Part shown: one piece after another, positions 24,747 through 37,600 of the stretch | How the letters are laid out: the number at the start of each line of letters is the position of its first letter | Position numbering within the stretch: position 1 is the first letter of the stretch | Origin: Tigriopus japonicus | Taxonomy: Eukaryota > Arthropoda > Copepoda > Harpacticoida > Harpacticidae | NCBI GenBank assembly: GCA_010645155.1 | Contig: CM021312.1 | Span: 13,607,183-13,671,182, forward strand | Reading direction: 5' to 3' | DNA: 64,000 bases | Position numbers and translations under genes: made by a program | Notes under the pieces: model-generated | Seen by the model: the letters and a program-made list of their open reading frames with translations, nothing else | Told to the model about the DNA's origin: nothing | The model's database searches: none

Positions 24747-25669
24747 TTCGCAACACGAGACTGATTTGTCATTTCGGTTACCGGGAGAGGTTTTTGTTAG
24801 ATGTTTATCGTTTCAAACGCTGTTATTTCGATAACAGAATCAAGAAGTAGAGCACTGCAATATCCAGAGTACAGCCAGGGACAACGCCATCTAGTTGTTT
24901 GGCTTGCCAATTCAAAAAGTGCGAGTTAGAATTGCGTTAAGATGATTGTGTGCCAACTGTGATGGGCTCTATTAATGGAATTGGTAAGATCACACTGGCG
25001 ATGATTGGTCCCTATGGAAAAGGATTACCTTGGAACGGACATGAACCTCTGAACAATCATTAAGAAGCCCATGAAACAGAGTTCAAACAAGATGACATTT
25101 TTCATGACTTGCCTCCGGATTTGAACTTTAATTGGCTAAGCTTTTAATTACTTGCCAAGCATAATTAAATTTAGCTCTTTTAGCATTTTTGAACAAAATG
25201 AGGAGAAAAAAGTTCAAGGTTTGGTTCCCTAAGTTTATATTATGTTTATACTATAACTAATATTTTCATGCGCAGCAGAACACTGTTTAATATTTTTTTA
25301 AAAAAATCATGCAACAGAAAATATACAAAGTGACCAACATGTTGCCTAAATGTGGTTGCATGCCATTCTCTCTCAATTTATCCTCTTAATTTAATTTTTC
25401 ATGGTTTTCTTTCTCATTATTTCCAGGGCAAAACACTCATGTTTTGATTACTGTCTCCAAACAAAGCTGTCACATAATTTTACACATTTTTGTCAATTTT
25501 TTGAGGTTGTGATCAATAATTTGCTAAAAAAATCAAGTTCAAATCCGAGCTCTGTTCATTACCATACTCTTTAAGGTACAGTTCACTAAGATGAACGACA
25601 CTCAGGGAAGGTTGGTTGTCGGGCAACAGGATCATTGAAATGAACTATCCCTTCTCTATTTGAACTTAG

Positions 25670-28600
25670 ATGAGTTCCAAATCATCTGGTGGAAGTGGTA
25701 CGGGCAGTGGAACAGGGTCTGGAACGGGAAGCGGAAGTCGTGGGACTTCCAAGAAGGACCATGAAATGGTCAATGAAGAGGGCTCTATTTCGGACTATAA
25801 GACCGTTGAGGGTGGATCCACGTCCACCAAGCAAACAATGGATTCTGGCTATCGATCCCTGGGAACCAGTCAATACAACCGGTCCACAGGCAGTTCCAAA
25901 AGCCCAGGATCCAATTTGAGGTGAGTGTTTGGCTTACATTATTGAAACTTATGTCTAATAAACGTCTCCCTCTTATTTACTAAAAAGGAAGTGCTACCTT
26001 TGTGCATTTTTGATCAGTTTTAATTAAATGAGAAATGAAATCCATTTTTGTGCTTGCTTCCCAAACTTATTCATGAACCTTCCTTATTTGAGATCATTAA
26101 AAGTGGTGAAAGTTTTTTATCATCAAAAGTATGAGGTTGTCAAGTAAAATTAAACTGATTCGTAGAAGTTGACAAGTTTTTTTTTACTTCAAGCAAATGT
26201 TTTATTATGCCTCTAAAAACACTAAGATGTGAACAGAAAAATGTACAATTTGATTGCATGAAGGCCAGTTTCGCCAACGATCAGTTTTATCACTGGCGGA
26301 ATGGGTTAAACCTTCTCTTAAGTAATCTCAAATATTGACCTATTTTGTTTTCTGTAAGTCATCAAAAGCCAAAATAAATCCATTTCAGGTCCAAAGGCAC
26401 TCTTTCTCGGTCAAACACTACTTTCTCCATAGGATACGTTAATTAATCAATTTTAGCGGCAGAATAATTTTCAGTTAAAACACGCATAGTTTAGATTTTG
26501 CTACCCATATGCAACAGGGGGCTTTTGTAGTAGCTTTTCAGTTCTTTAGGCTTAATTTACTGAGCGGACACGCTGCAAAATTTGTCAGGAAGCTCCACTT
26601 CAAGAACATAGTGTAAGGTTTTGTCAAGACTGTAAAACTCTACTAAGAGATAATCTTTGATTCATTCGAGAAGATGAGTGGGGGATGCAGCATCAAACTT
26701 AGGGATTGAAACATCCTCACGTTCTTCAGACGGAAGCTCTCGTCATCAAAAATGGTGGACTGATTTCCTGGCATTTACTTTTTCATGAAACCAAACCCCT
26801 TTCAAATGTCGTTCACCTTCGTTAAAATTTTAGGATGTTACACCCTTTTTCTCGCTTGTCAATGATTTGATCCGGACGTTCAAGGCTTGTGCTGTGTGGT
26901 GAAGATTTCCAAATTGGATTTTGAAATGTGCTTTCATCAATGCAAATGTGGATCAAGTGACAATCCCTGCAGAATCCTTAGCATATCACTGATCTTAAAA
27001 CCGCAGGATGTTGACGATGTTTAGGTTCAATTCGATAATCCAAGAAAATGGTTCCCCCCAAAGAGAATCTTGGAAGGCATGAAATCATGGAAGCATCGCG
27101 ATTATTCTTTTAATATTATCATAGTTTTATTTACATTTTTGATACTATGTGAAATATCTCTAGCTTCATTATTGGATCTCACTCTATTCTAGAATGATGC
27201 CTAATCTATTAAGTTTGATTCTGTAGCAGTTCTGTCAACACTCGTGGTGCTTGCTAAAGCTACAATTAGAAACCATGGATGTCTCATAGAGTCTGACCAT
27301 GTTTCGATTCTTTTTTTTTCGGGGGGTAGGGGGCGGATTTCTTAATACCGCTACAAGGAATGGGATTCCCTGTAAAGAGAGTTAATGATTAATTTAGTTT
27401 ATAAAATTACCGTTTTTATGAAATTTGATCTACCAATGAGTTACTGTTGGCAGATCTATGCAACCCTTGTATAGTGGGTTGGTCAGGCATAGTATTCAAA
27501 AAATTGTCCAATCCTGCCTTAAATGCTGTTAGAGGATCAGCTCCTACATATTCCCGACGAAGGCAAATAGGCAACAAATTGAACAATGAAGGAGCCCGAC
27601 AAAGAAGAGAGGAGGACTTCATTGATCGAACCAGCCTCGATTCCCTTGGATTTGGAGGTGCTCTCAGAACGCACGTAAAATCTCTACGATCGATACAATT
27701 GATGAACATCTAATTCGGGTTAGAATTATTGTTTTTGCTCGGATAAAAATTACTTCTAGCCATATTTTATTTCCAAAATAAAAGTGATTTTCTAAGTCTG
27801 TGAGTTTTTTTCGGCAACGAGCCCGTGATGATGACTATAAAAATCGACTGGATTGGATCGATACCATCCATTCAACTTGGAATTTGGATCGAACTATATG
27901 GGTTAGAGAGGAAGCTATGATTGTTTGAACAAATTGACACATTCTTAGCCTTCATTTAATTTCTTACACTCTCAAATTTCGGGACTCATACTTATTTCGA
28001 TCAAACTCGAGCTCGGAACCGATTCCACAACAATCCGAACCCATCACTAGCTCATAAATGTCTCTTTTTGTTCAATTTCTAGCAAATCCAGTGGCTCCGG
28101 ATCGTCTCAATTTGAATACAAAGGTCAATTACCGCCCAATATTCCTTCATACAAGAAGAAGGACAAGGGCCACAAGAAGGGCAAATCCAAGAGCTCCACG
28201 GCCAAAGAGAGTCGAACTCAGCTTCAACAACAAGAGTCTCAGAAGAAGGATGTGAACGTCCCAGGCGAGGCTCCCCCTGGACAAGCTCATTTGGCCCAGG
28301 ATGACAAGGCCTTGAAGGTAGAGATTTGAGCCTTTCTTTGTGATAGATATGTATTGAAATTTTGGTATGTTTTTAGGTCGCCGCCCTGAGTCAAGCTCTG
28401 AACTTTATTGACAAGTTCCGGAAGAATCAGGAGAGCAAAGAGGACAAAACTGGAGGTCCAGATGCGGCTGAGATTAATGATTTGGCTTCTAATCTACAAG
28501 AAGCCTCTCAAGGAGCGGGAGTTTCAGTAAGTCAGGTACTTGCAACCATCCATGTTATCCATATTTGGGGCCTCCTCTGTCTCTCACGGAATAAAGATGA

Positions 28601-31600
28601 TGGACCCCCCTTTAATAACTCTTGGCTTGATTCGCTTGGGCACCCATGCGAGATGGTCCATCTCCAAATGGGATGCTGTACCAACTGAGTTTGAACCCTC
28701 CCATTTGTTCCTCTTGACTTTCTAGGGCCATCCTTTTGTCTCTTATGTGGAAGGCAAGGAGCAAATCTCGGACGTTTTGAGTGGAGAACAAGGGTCTAAA
28801 GTGAGCGAAGGCTTTTGCGCTGCAGTCTCTCTGAATGATGGTAAGTACACATTCCTGATATCCCTTGATTCTTTTCCTCCTTCTGAATGTTTGACACGAG
28901 CCTGAAGCAGGTCTTTTGTACCTTGGAACTTCCCATGGTTTCTTTTTATCATTAGAAAGAGTCAAAAAGGCTACCTTAGCATTTATCGATAGGAGTTTTA
29001 TGAAACTTGTGCCACCCCCTACCATAGTTGTAGCTTAAATTTAGTGACATGACACCCCCTGTCACTTGAAACAAAGCTATTCATGCACAAGGTTGACACT
29101 GCTTGTCATGCTCACCCAGGATTACGCCTGGCATGGCTGACAAGTCTTGCCATGGTGGCCAAAAGTGAAATTTAATGGTCGGCAAAGGTAAGAGTCAAAA
29201 TGAAAGAAGTAAAGGAAGACAGTTTGGCATTGGTTGTACTGAATATTTGTTAGCAAGTGATGCCCGTATCATACATTTATCTCCGGTTTGACCGTAATAC
29301 GTTCAGGCTTTGCGAGAGTTTGATTTTGTTGTTGTTGAGGGTTCTGCTGTTGGATTTGCCTTCGGCATGCTTTCTTGTGTTGGTCACACTGTCTTCTGCT
29401 CTCTGTAACGAATTCGCACAAGGGACAAGTGAACAGGATCTTCTCGCCGAAGTGACTAGATTTGATGTGGTTGGTCATGCGATAGCGTTGAGAGGCCTCA
29501 AACGAGCAAAACGAGCACTTCAATCTCTCCTTGTAATGTACAATCTTGACATGCCGATCAAGACAACTCTGCAGGAGAAATTCAATGATTATAAACGCGG
29601 ACGGTTGTCACTATAGTATTAACTTTACAACACCTTCCTACCTTTGTGGATGAGCTATAAGCGCAGATGTGACAAGAGAAGTCTCGGAGCTTTTCATGGA
29701 CACTCTTGATATGTTTAGACAAATGGGCTCTAGTGGCCGCACAATATTCGCACTCCGAACACGGAAATTCGCGCAGTTTCTCATGCACACTTTTCACATG
29801 TCTATCCAGCACAAAGGCCGAAGCATAGGTCTTCCCACATTGCTGACACGAGGCTGGAGCTGAAGCTGGCCTCGAGGTTGTATTTGAGGTTGTGGTGCCT
29901 TTGGTCACTTGAGGTTCTTGTGGGTTGGGCAAAGTGCCTGGAAATGCCACCTAAAATGAACCCCAAACCATGTCACAACCCAAATATCTTTGGAAATGAT
30001 TTTGAACCGAATCCAAGTGTGATGTCATTCCTACTAATGATTCCACAAAAATATCTCAGCTTAGCCCAGATTAAGGGCATAGGTAGGCCAATTATCCGCT
30101 TTAGTACTGCGCCAAATCCTTTGTAAGACCGCTTAAAAGTATCAATTTGAACTTTAACACCTGCTTACCTGAGAATGTCCAGTGGTATGATGCAATGGGA
30201 GTGGCTGTGTAGGTAATTGATACTGAATGGTGAAAGTAGGCGTGGCCTGCTGTTGTTGCTGTTGTTGTTGCTGTGCTTTAGATTGCTTATTAGATCGACT
30301 CTTTCCCCCACCTTTTTTACTACGGCTATTGCTTGTTGGTTGTGGCTGTGGTTGTTGCTGCTGTTGTTGTTGTTGTTGTTGATGCTGTTGTTGTTGTTGT
30401 TGTAGCAATGTGTTAGGTGCAGGTAATTGTCCCAAAAATGGCATAGATAAATGATGCTCTGTCTGAGATGCATGTGTGCCCCCCATGTGACCTAAAGAAT
30501 GCATTGGAACAGGATGGCCTGTAACGGCCTGCAAATTGGGAGGTAGAAAAGACATGATCAGAGACAGACAGGCGACAAACACCACTTCAATCTGAGGGAT
30601 TAAGAGGCCAATTTTATGAGACACACAGGATGGCTATGAAGAACACGCTTTCATGGGGAATAATGCCCTTAAAGAAAGGGTTCAATCCGTCTTAGGAGGC
30701 AGGAAAATGGCTCAGAGAGCATTGACAAAACATTCGACTCCTTGGTAGTTGGTGTCCTCAGCCATATACTACTCAACTCAGGGTTGCAAGAATTTAGACA
30801 TGAGTAAAAGCGCAAAGAAGCAGGATTTCGCCGTTTCGCGACGGTAGAATATTTATAATGTCCCTCTTGTTATTTCTTTAGTACTAACATTAGGTTGAAA
30901 ATGAAAAGATGTGAAAACGCGCGTCAAACACACCCACTCTACTACAAATTCAAACACCTTTTGTACGACAAAAATAGTTTAAGTTAAATGAAAGACGATT
31001 TTTCTTTGAGCTCATTCAGTTTTGATGTAAAATTGACTTTAGATTTTTGGATAATCCATCCACTCATGGATAGTGTTCTTTCATAATTGAGTACAAAAAT
31101 CATTATTGTACCTAAAAACTGGTTCAAATGAAATGTTATGACTAACAATTTTGTACTTTCCCTTGATACTGAACAGCTTTTGAAATTAGGAATAATTTTG
31201 CTGTTCCCTGAACAATGTTCTTACATTTAAAATGTGTCAATTTGTTAGGGCCAAAAGCCAAAACTTTGACGCACAAGGAGAAATCGAAGCGTAATTAAGA
31301 GGTGACACTGCTCTCCTGCTTGCTTCGATCTGAGCGGAGGAAGCTTTAGTGGGCAGCGCTCTTGCTGGAGGCTGTTTACTACTAACCAAGCGATCAGGGT
31401 TGCTGCCAAAGATATTCATAATTGTAATTATAGTCTAAATAAATATGAAAACCATATATCGAAATTTCAGGATTGAAAAATACCTGTGTTCATTTATCGT
31501 AATAAACGAGTATCAGATAACAAAGAGGAATGGCTAGGTGGTAGCCCTGAAACTGGCGCGTTCTTTGAGAAAGCCTGAAGATCACTTGTCCATGGAAAAG

Positions 31601-34600
31601 GCGGACTTTTTGAAATTGAGCCTTGTGCATCGGCAGGAGTGTAGTATTGTTCTTCAATAGCGAACTTAGGTATTTTGGTAGTTAGAATATTTTTTAACAA
31701 GCAATGTGTTCCTGTTGATGAGTAGGGCTCGGCCGAATAATAAGTGTTTTCCAAAAAGTAAGAGAAAAAACCTTTTGGCTTTGATAGAAATGTTGAGGAG
31801 TTTTTCAACTGGTCCCAACTACAGAAGCTCATGGGAAAGAAGCGTCGTCAGAACACTAGCGACTGTGTTCTTAATGTGAAGCTTTAAAAAGGCCAAACAA
31901 ACCAGGAAGTGCGAAAGAAAAAAGTAGCTAGTTAAATAAAGCCTTGGCCGAAAACCATCCGGGCAAGGGCCTGAAAATATCTTATTTTGCGATCCAATGA
32001 CTTGATCAATTTTAATCGCAATCATCAATCTCTCTACACTGATGGCAATATCAAATTTCATTATAACTTGGAACTTCCTCATTTACGGGAGCAACGACAA
32101 CGGCAAAAATTTAAAGCTCAAAAATGCCAATGAATTTGATCAAGTTGACGCTTCTTTCCCATGAGCTTCTCTACTCCCAACTGGTTTGGTGATATTACGA
32201 CCATTTATGGCCATCAAAAATAAGCATCGACACAAGTATTTCCAAAAAAAAAAATTTGCATGCCTAAAAACAAGATTTGAATTGGTCCCAAGATATTCTG
32301 AATAATCAAACTGGCAATGTTGAGATGAAATAAAACTAAATTTGTTCTTTTGTGACTTTTTTCTCCGTCTAATAATGCGAACTTTTCAGTTGATACTTGT
32401 CTTTGTAGCGCAAATTTCCCCTGGTGTCATAAAAATCACTTTTGAAAGCCAATGAATGACATCAGAGTAATTCAAATTTCAAAATGAGATCCATAATGAC
32501 TTTTGCAAATGCTAAAAATAATTTGGAAATACAACAACTGAAAGAGCCCTTATCATTGGGGAAACAAAATTTGAATTTTGCCACATTTCACATGCATTAT
32601 TATAATGTATTTATTTCATGCCCAAGCATGCCACTTATTTCGACCTTTAATCTTGTTTACTCAGGCATGGTGATGCACACCACAGAGAATATCACGGCAA
32701 TCTTGGGCTATCCCAAGGATATGTGGATCGGTCGGAGCTTTATTGACTTTGTTCATCCCAAGGATCGAGTCACCTTCACCAATCAAATTACCACGGGCAT
32801 TACTTTACCCTTTGGAGACCAGCTAAAAGTAAGTGTTCCATGGGAAACTCTCCCAGACATTTTTGTCTCTTGTAGCCAAACAATTATGGGAAACGCTCAT
32901 TGGACTGAAATTTTGGTTATCAAAGATAACTGGGATGCTTGCGACTTGTTTTGTAATTTATGATTTTTTTAGAAACTTCTTCTTAATGGGTTTAAGAACA
33001 ACATTTTATCTTTTACAAAGTAGGTTTAATGATGACAAAGTTTCGGTTTGGGAAAATATTAGAAATGATTAGAGAGACGCATTTGGTAAATAATCTAATG
33101 AGAGGCATAGAGCCCATTTATCAATAGATACCCTAAGCTCGGATTAGTGTAAATAATATTGACAAATTATCATGCACATCCATCTGTAGGGACGGGCAAA
33201 TAGTGTAAAAAGATTTTTGGTAACATAAACCCATTTTTCTGCACTTTTGCACTTTTCACCTTTATTTGCACTTTTTATTTACATTTTTGGCCAAAATTGA
33301 CAAATTGTTAAGAAAATGTAGTGGCTTTTGAAAGAATTTTTAGTTTCAAGATCAAATTTTGAACCAGTTAATAAAGCTTGCATTTGCAATCAACACCTTG
33401 AAGAAATATAAGCATTTCAGACGCAAACCTCACACTTTATTCACCATCTTGCTTTAACTATGACATCCTGTTCACTAAACTAAAGATTAGACAAAAGAAT
33501 CTCATTCCATGCAACCAACAAATAGCAAACCTAAAGAAACTCATGTTTTGGTAATGGAAGGATCTACAAACAATATAGAATGCAGAATTAGGTTTGCTGC
33601 CTACAAAGATCGCTATTTCTAAAAAAGGCTGTTATAAACTTAAAATCATCAAGCTAAGGATACATCAGTGTAGCAGTACACATTGTTTAATTGACTTGGA
33701 GATATTACTTTTAAGTTCCAAAAGTATTTGAGAACAGTTTTGAAATTGAGTTCTGGTAATTTGGCCATGGGCCAAATATTGAAGTAATGCCACTAAAAAT
33801 ATGCTTAAAACACGTTTATGACTATTTTCTTTGATGCAGTTGTTAGGCACACGTGGGTATTTTTCTATTCAATTTTCAATGTCTATTTTTGAACAACTTG
33901 AAGGACGAAAACGGAGTGATGTAAAGCCATATAAAACAATTGCTAAATATATTTCGACAATATTTTAGGTACACACATCCACGAGACCACCTTAGGAATG
34001 AAAAATTCAGAAGATTGTTGACTTGAGTATTTTTCATGACTTTACATCCTTTTTGCTAGTGACCTAATTAATAGAACTCTATTACTTGTGCGGCATTGTC
34101 TCTTCACCTCAAACAAGTCTCAAATGTCTTTAGAACTTGTAAATGACTTCTCCTGCTCAATTAGGAGCCGTGCATACTCCAGGAATGACGTTTTAAGTCC
34201 AAATGCAAGTTATTTGCTCTTTTTTGACATTTATTTGCACTTTTTTGATATTTATTTGCACTTTCAACATTTTCCTGCACTTTGGGGCACATTTTTTTGC
34301 AACTTTTGGTAACTAAAAGGGTAAGATTATTTGCACTTTTTGCCCGTCCCTATCCATCTGATTTTCAAGTTTTTTGGGCCTCGTTTATCGAGAAAGAGCC
34401 ATACCCTCAATAGTGATTTTATCCATGTTATTTAACAATAACTTTTTATAGGGAAAGTAATGTATCGATTTTTGTCAAATAGTTGCACTTTGGGTCTTTT
34501 CATTTAACGAAAGGACATCACTTTGTAGCTCTCTGTTGTTGGGTGTCAATGAGTAAGTGCTAGATCATTTTGTGGGTTTAAGTGCTGTACTACTACATGG

Positions 34601-37600
34601 TGATGAAGATGGAACGATCTCAACAAGGACAAGATCCCAGTGAAGATCCTGCTTAAAGATTACTTCTCGCCAAACAACGAACTGTATTACCAGCAGCTTG
34701 AAACACCAAAAAATGTGGCTTACATCGCACTCAAGTTGGGATGGAATTGATCCTTGGCGCTTTTGTTCGGGTTTGGAAGATCCGAACCAAAAGAAACCAA
34801 AGCTTGCTGAAGAATCAAAGTGAAGGTCGCTTCTTCGTTTTGATCTTACAAGTGATACTGTATGTGAAGGTTGCGTGATTTACTCGTTAAAATCTAACAA
34901 GCCTGGTACTTTGAATAAGTCTGGATTGTTAAGGCTCAAAAAAAGTTTGGTTAGTTAAAGTTTTTATTCATTAGCTTAGGTTAGAATAGGTTGAAATTCG
35001 CGTTATTGAATGAGACATTTGCACGAGATGTGAAGGCTTCAAAAAATGTTGTCACTTTTGGCTAGAAAACTGTACCAAAAGCCAAAGGAGATCATGATAA
35101 CCACAGACCAAGCCCCAGACTACTCAGTTCTAGCTAAACAGGCAGACTACGACAGTTGTTTGATCTGTGATCCCTAGATGACTCAGGCTGTATTTTTTGG
35201 ATTGACTCGGAGACGCAAACTTATTGAAGGATATTTGCGTTACACACAACACAATGCACTCTATGAGTTTCACAATGAAGCACCGCTTTCAAGAATAACT
35301 CTAGGTTATCCCTTCCAGAGGGGCGTTCCCTTTTGGGCGCCGTCAAAATTGAGATATCTTTAATTAATTTATCTATGGAATAACTTGAAAATTAGTCAAA
35401 TTTCTGATTTGCACTGAGCGCTGTCTTTGTATTGCCTATTAAAACCATCACATTGGCCAACAGAGAACATGGAACGACAAATTTGACTAAAACTGATTTC
35501 ATCTTGGTAAGTTTGGTATTCATTTTTAACATGCACGACCAATTGTAATCAATTTGCCTAGTCAACAAGGCAACTCCTTACAAAGCAAATAAACATTGTC
35601 AAGCACACTTTATTAGAATCAGACAAACTTACAAAAGTGTGAGGTTGCAAGAGTTAAACAATTCAAATGATAAATTGGCTTTATGAGTGAAATTGCATGT
35701 AGCAAAACATAGTTTAATAGAGGATGAATAATCAGTTATTTTCATGTCCTGTTTTGAGCAAACATGGAAAATAATTGCATACAAATATTTACTCTGTTGA
35801 ACTTCCATTTTACCAACAAGCTAGATATTGCAATTTGCTGTTAATTCTTCCAGCCATGTGTTTGTCTATCACTGGCTTTGAAGGTTGAAAACTCACCCCA
35901 GCAAACTTTTGTTCTGTTCTCTGAAAATGAACCACCTTGTGAACAACTGTTACTCATCAACTTTTTCTTTGAATATTTATTGAATGAGAAATATTGAATT
36001 GAAAACATGGCTTTGAAATGAAAAAAGTGCCAAATCCATCAACAAATGAACACAAAGATAGAATATTTGGTTTTCCTGTCATGGCATGATTATACCTGAC
36101 ATGATTCCAAAACTATCTTTAGATGGATGACATTTGTTGCAACTACATGCCATCCTGAAAGTCTTTTAAGGCAATTGTAGTATTGTTTCAAAATGCATTA
36201 GTCAAAGGTCAAATTTGATTAGGACTGACAAGTGGAGGATCAAAACTTTTTGTCCTTTTTTACATTAATGTCTGAATGTCGAGAATTGATGACTAACTCA
36301 ACATGGCTTAAAAATGGCTCAGTTAATGAACTACTTTTTAACACATTTAGCTCAATTCTGAAAATAAATATACAGCTTAATATCAGACTAAAAGAATTGG
36401 AATGGTTTATAGAATAGTCAAACCTTTCCATTGGCATTAAAGCAATATTGCACATGATTTTTTAAACCAATGAAGTTTGATTTAAATATTTAATTGAGCT
36501 GAGCTTTTCAAAAACCTCTTCGTTGGTGGATCATAGGAGCAAAAATCATCAGCTACTTGTCGTTATCCACAAAAAAATATGCAAAACAATTTGCAAAAGA
36601 GAAAAGTGCCTCAAGAAGAAACGGAAAAGTGAAGTGCATCCTTCTACACGAAGAACCATCAGCAAGCTCTGGTTGAGCGTGGAGAGTTCTCTTTCGCTCG
36701 CTTTTTTCTTCCTTTTTCCTCTGTTCTTTCACACTTCCGAGAATGTGATTGGAACTTTAGTAGTAGAGCTCATCTCCGATCGAGAACTTGTGTCCTTACA
36801 AATCAACGAGACATCATGGAAACCCTTCATAACATGAGCAAGCAAAGTGTCCTGGAAATGGAACCCGATGTCCAAAGCATTGCCTTCAGCGATTCAGACC
36901 GTCTCCTAATTTTCATCATGGAAGGGGGCATCCTCAGCACGATTTGCGTCACGGGCTTCGTTCTGAACCTTCTAACCCTGATTGTTCTCATTCTGGAGCG
37001 GAAGGACTTTACCTTTGAACAACAATGTCTCGCATTTTTCGACATGATGTTCTTGGCCCTGGCCTTTCTGACCTTGGGTCTTCCCAACGTAAGTTATTGG
37101 TTTGGTCGCCATATCGCTTCCAGAGTTAACCGGATTGGCCTTTGTTCTAGTTGTCCCAACACTATCGACAGACTTTGTTCCTGGACTTCATCAACCCTTT
37201 GTTCGGCTTACTCCACACGTTTCGCGTGGGTTCGGTTTGCATCACGGTCTGCTTGAACATTCAACGGGTTTTCGGCCTAGTTTTCACCCATCGAAGTCCA
37301 CCGTTCTTACAACGCCATCTCGCGTCCATTTTGATCGTGATGTCTATTCTGTATAATATTCCGAAGTATTTCGAGTTCCGCGTCAATGAGATGTCCCACG
37401 TGGTTACCACGGATCTGAGGAAGAATCCGGTGTACATCAGTATCTACGTGTTCGGGAGCAAGTTCGTTTTGTTCGAACTGATTCCATATATTACGGTCCT
37501 GGTTTGCAATGTGGCCATCATCACGAAATTGAAAGAGTCGTCGAGCTTTCGGAGGGCCCATTCATTTTACCAGGGACGGCCATCAATCGTCGAGGTCGAA

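Larger units (their letters stand above)
18243..25669. other. Gene-poor AT-rich region upstream of period
   Basis: No protein-coding exon of recognisable family. It contains an AAATATTT-rich block (18660-18780), a hairpin (22302-22329), a possible 50-bp exon (22735-22784), a TTAA-flanked MITE (23022-23195) and a hAT-like element (24031-24746). Period regulatory DNA and 5' noncoding exons should lie in its right-hand part. Confidence 0.5.

Noticed and set aside
28612..29025. 137-codon minus-strand ORF across period exon 4
   Set aside because: Shadow of the period exon and intron; contains no domain.
31237..31419. Minus-strand ORF with [15 protein letters not shown]
   Set aside because: No flanking splice sites consistent with the neighbouring gene and no known family.
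31494..31832. 112-codon minus-strand ORF in period intron 4, a possible upstream exon of the zinc-finger gene
   Set aside because: No recognisable motif and no donor that joins in phase to the exon at 30528. It remains possible but unsupported.
33849..33854. CACGTG E-box in period intron 5 (others at about 8710, 10379, 12007, 17367, 37398)
   Set aside because: Six scattered copies in 64 kb are near chance expectation and none lies close to a proven period promoter.
34620..34760. Plus-strand stretch reading [20 protein letters not shown]
   Set aside because: Looks somewhat coding but stops soon after and matches no family I know; could be a decayed fragment.
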